Assembly (NCBI GenBank): GCA_021372515.1
Contig: JAJFUG010000220.1
Coordinates: forward strand, 1-23,871
Direction of reading: 5' to 3'
From: a bacterium
GTDB lineage: Bacteria; Gemmatimonadota; Glassbacteria; GWA2-58-10
Length of the DNA: 23,871 nt
The position numbers were made by a program, and so were the translations under genes. Below, one piece after another: positions 23,447 to 23,871 of this stretch (position 1 is the stretch's first letter; each line of letters starts with the position of its first letter). The notes beneath the pieces were generated by a model. That model saw nothing but the letters and a program-made list of their open reading frames with translations. It had not been told where the DNA came from and ran no database searches.

Positions 23447-23467
23447 GGGCGAACCTTGTGTTCGCCC
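23447..23467. repeat. Short palindromic REP-like hairpin
   Basis: GGGCGAAC and GTTCGCCC enclose CTTGT. The sequence around it (GTAGGGGCGAAC, then GTTCGCCCG) is the kind of short palindrome often scattered in intergenic DNA of uncultured bacteria. Only one copy is in this window, so repetition is not shown here. Confidence 0.4.
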
Positions 23468-23589
23468 GTTAAACTGATATACCAAAACCTGACCGAACAT
23501 TGCTGGGAGCGAGCGGGATTAAATCCATACAATAGGGCACGGCAGGCCGGGCCCTATAGAAACGATTCTGCTATTTCGTCAGGGGTGTG

Positions 23590-23871
23590 ATGTTGCCGGA
23601 GCGTTCCGAGACAATGGGCGAGACTAAAAAGCCGGGCCCCGGCGGGACAATAATCGTGCCGGTGGACGGGGCGAGCAACATCAAGCTGGAGGTGCTGGAT
23701 TTCGACACTCTCGAAACCCTGTACTCGGCTGGCGCGCCCACTCCGGTGGCCGAGCTGAACGGTCTTAAATACAACGCAGTGTCGGAGCAATTCGCTTGGT
23801 ACGAGGCGTTGATCGCGGCCCTGCCCGCCGGGCTGCGCCGCGTCTGCCGGGTGATCGCCCCCGCGGCGCGG
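23590..23871 (+). CDS. Probable FGGY-family carbohydrate kinase, N-terminal fragment (3' end outside window)
   Basis: An open frame from ATG 23590 to the right edge gives 94 residues with no stop; the nearest upstream in-frame stop is at 23557. AGGGG lies 4 nt before the ATG. After a short polar leader it reads TIIVPVDGASNIKLEVLDFD, like the D-x-G-T-x-N-I-K nucleotide-binding strand-turn at the start of sugar kinases, and then VSEQFAWYEALIAALP, like the segment before the second strand of FGGY kinases. Such enzymes phosphorylate rhamnulose, fuculose, xylulose or gluconate. The aldolase and rhamnosidase next door favour a deoxyketose kinase. The first acidic residue pattern is slightly unusual (VDGASN for the common D-x-G-T-T), and the fragment is too short for certainty. 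Confidence 0.55.
   Translation, partial: MLPERSETMGETKKPGPGGTIIVPVDGASNIKLEVLDFDTLETLYSAGAPTPVAELNGLKYNAVSEQFAWYEALIAALPAGLRRVCRVIAPAAR

Larger units (their letters stand above)
22970..23589. other. Intergenic region between rhamnosidase and kinase genes
   Basis: These 620 bp hold hairpins but no gene I can support. CTGCTTTGG (23151-23159) and CCAAAGCAG (23166-23174) make a 9-bp stem with a 6-nt loop; GGGCGAAC/GTTCGCCC makes another at 23447-23467; ATAGGGC/GCCCTAT (23532-23557) a third just before the kinase. Minus-strand open frames here are Arg- and Ala-rich and lack start signals. The region is less GC-rich than its flanks in places and may be made of short repeats. Confidence 0.5.

Overview
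The window is GC-rich bacterial DNA. Lipoprotein signal peptides, exported glycoside hydrolases and Spy/CpxP-type periplasmic proteins point to a diderm. The mix of a dockerin-bearing Asp-box protein, an RskA-type lipoprotein, GH2 and GH78 enzymes and a full chemosensory operon fits an uncultured member of the FCB or neighbouring phyla; that placement is inference only. No rRNA, tRNA, CRISPR array, phage gene or transposase was seen.

Region 1 (1-9173) is sensory. It opens with the 3' end of a sensor histidine kinase. A bacteriohemerythrin on the minus strand is divergent from a six-gene chemosensory operon: a CheA-CheW-CheW-REC hybrid kinase, CheW, a methyl-accepting protein with a periplasmic Tll0287-like domain and a CxxCH haem-c site, CheB, CheR and a small PilZ protein. 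No separate cheY, cheZ, cheC or cheD is present. A haem sensor beside an oxygen/NO-binding protein suggests redox or oxygen taxis, with a possible c-di-GMP input through PilZ.

Region 2 (9174-16333) holds single exported proteins: a dockerin plus 12-Asp-box propeller protein, a GH2 glycosidase on the minus strand that starts with TTG, and a duplicated RskA-like lipoprotein. They are separated by terminators, an inverted-repeat element (12070-12202), a large non-coding stretch with a branched fold candidate (14370-14507), and a frameshifted coding remnant (16059-16320).

Region 3 (16334-17768) holds two tandem Gly-rich Spy/CpxP-like secreted proteins on the minus strand, with an intrinsic terminator just upstream of the first gene. 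The divergent promoter region that follows is rich in inverted repeats.

Region 4 (17769-23871) looks like a deoxyhexose (rhamnose or fucose type) utilisation locus: class II sugar-phosphate aldolase, NCS1-type permease, a translationally coupled 57-residue membrane protein, a GH78 alpha-L-rhamnosidase lipoprotein, and the start of a probable FGGY sugar kinase cut by the window edge. The likely logic is extracellular release of L-rhamnose, uptake, phosphorylation and aldol cleavage. An isomerase is not in view. The most novel elements are the permease plus small-protein pair in a sugar context, the terminator upstream of the Spy-like operon, and the structured non-coding elements.
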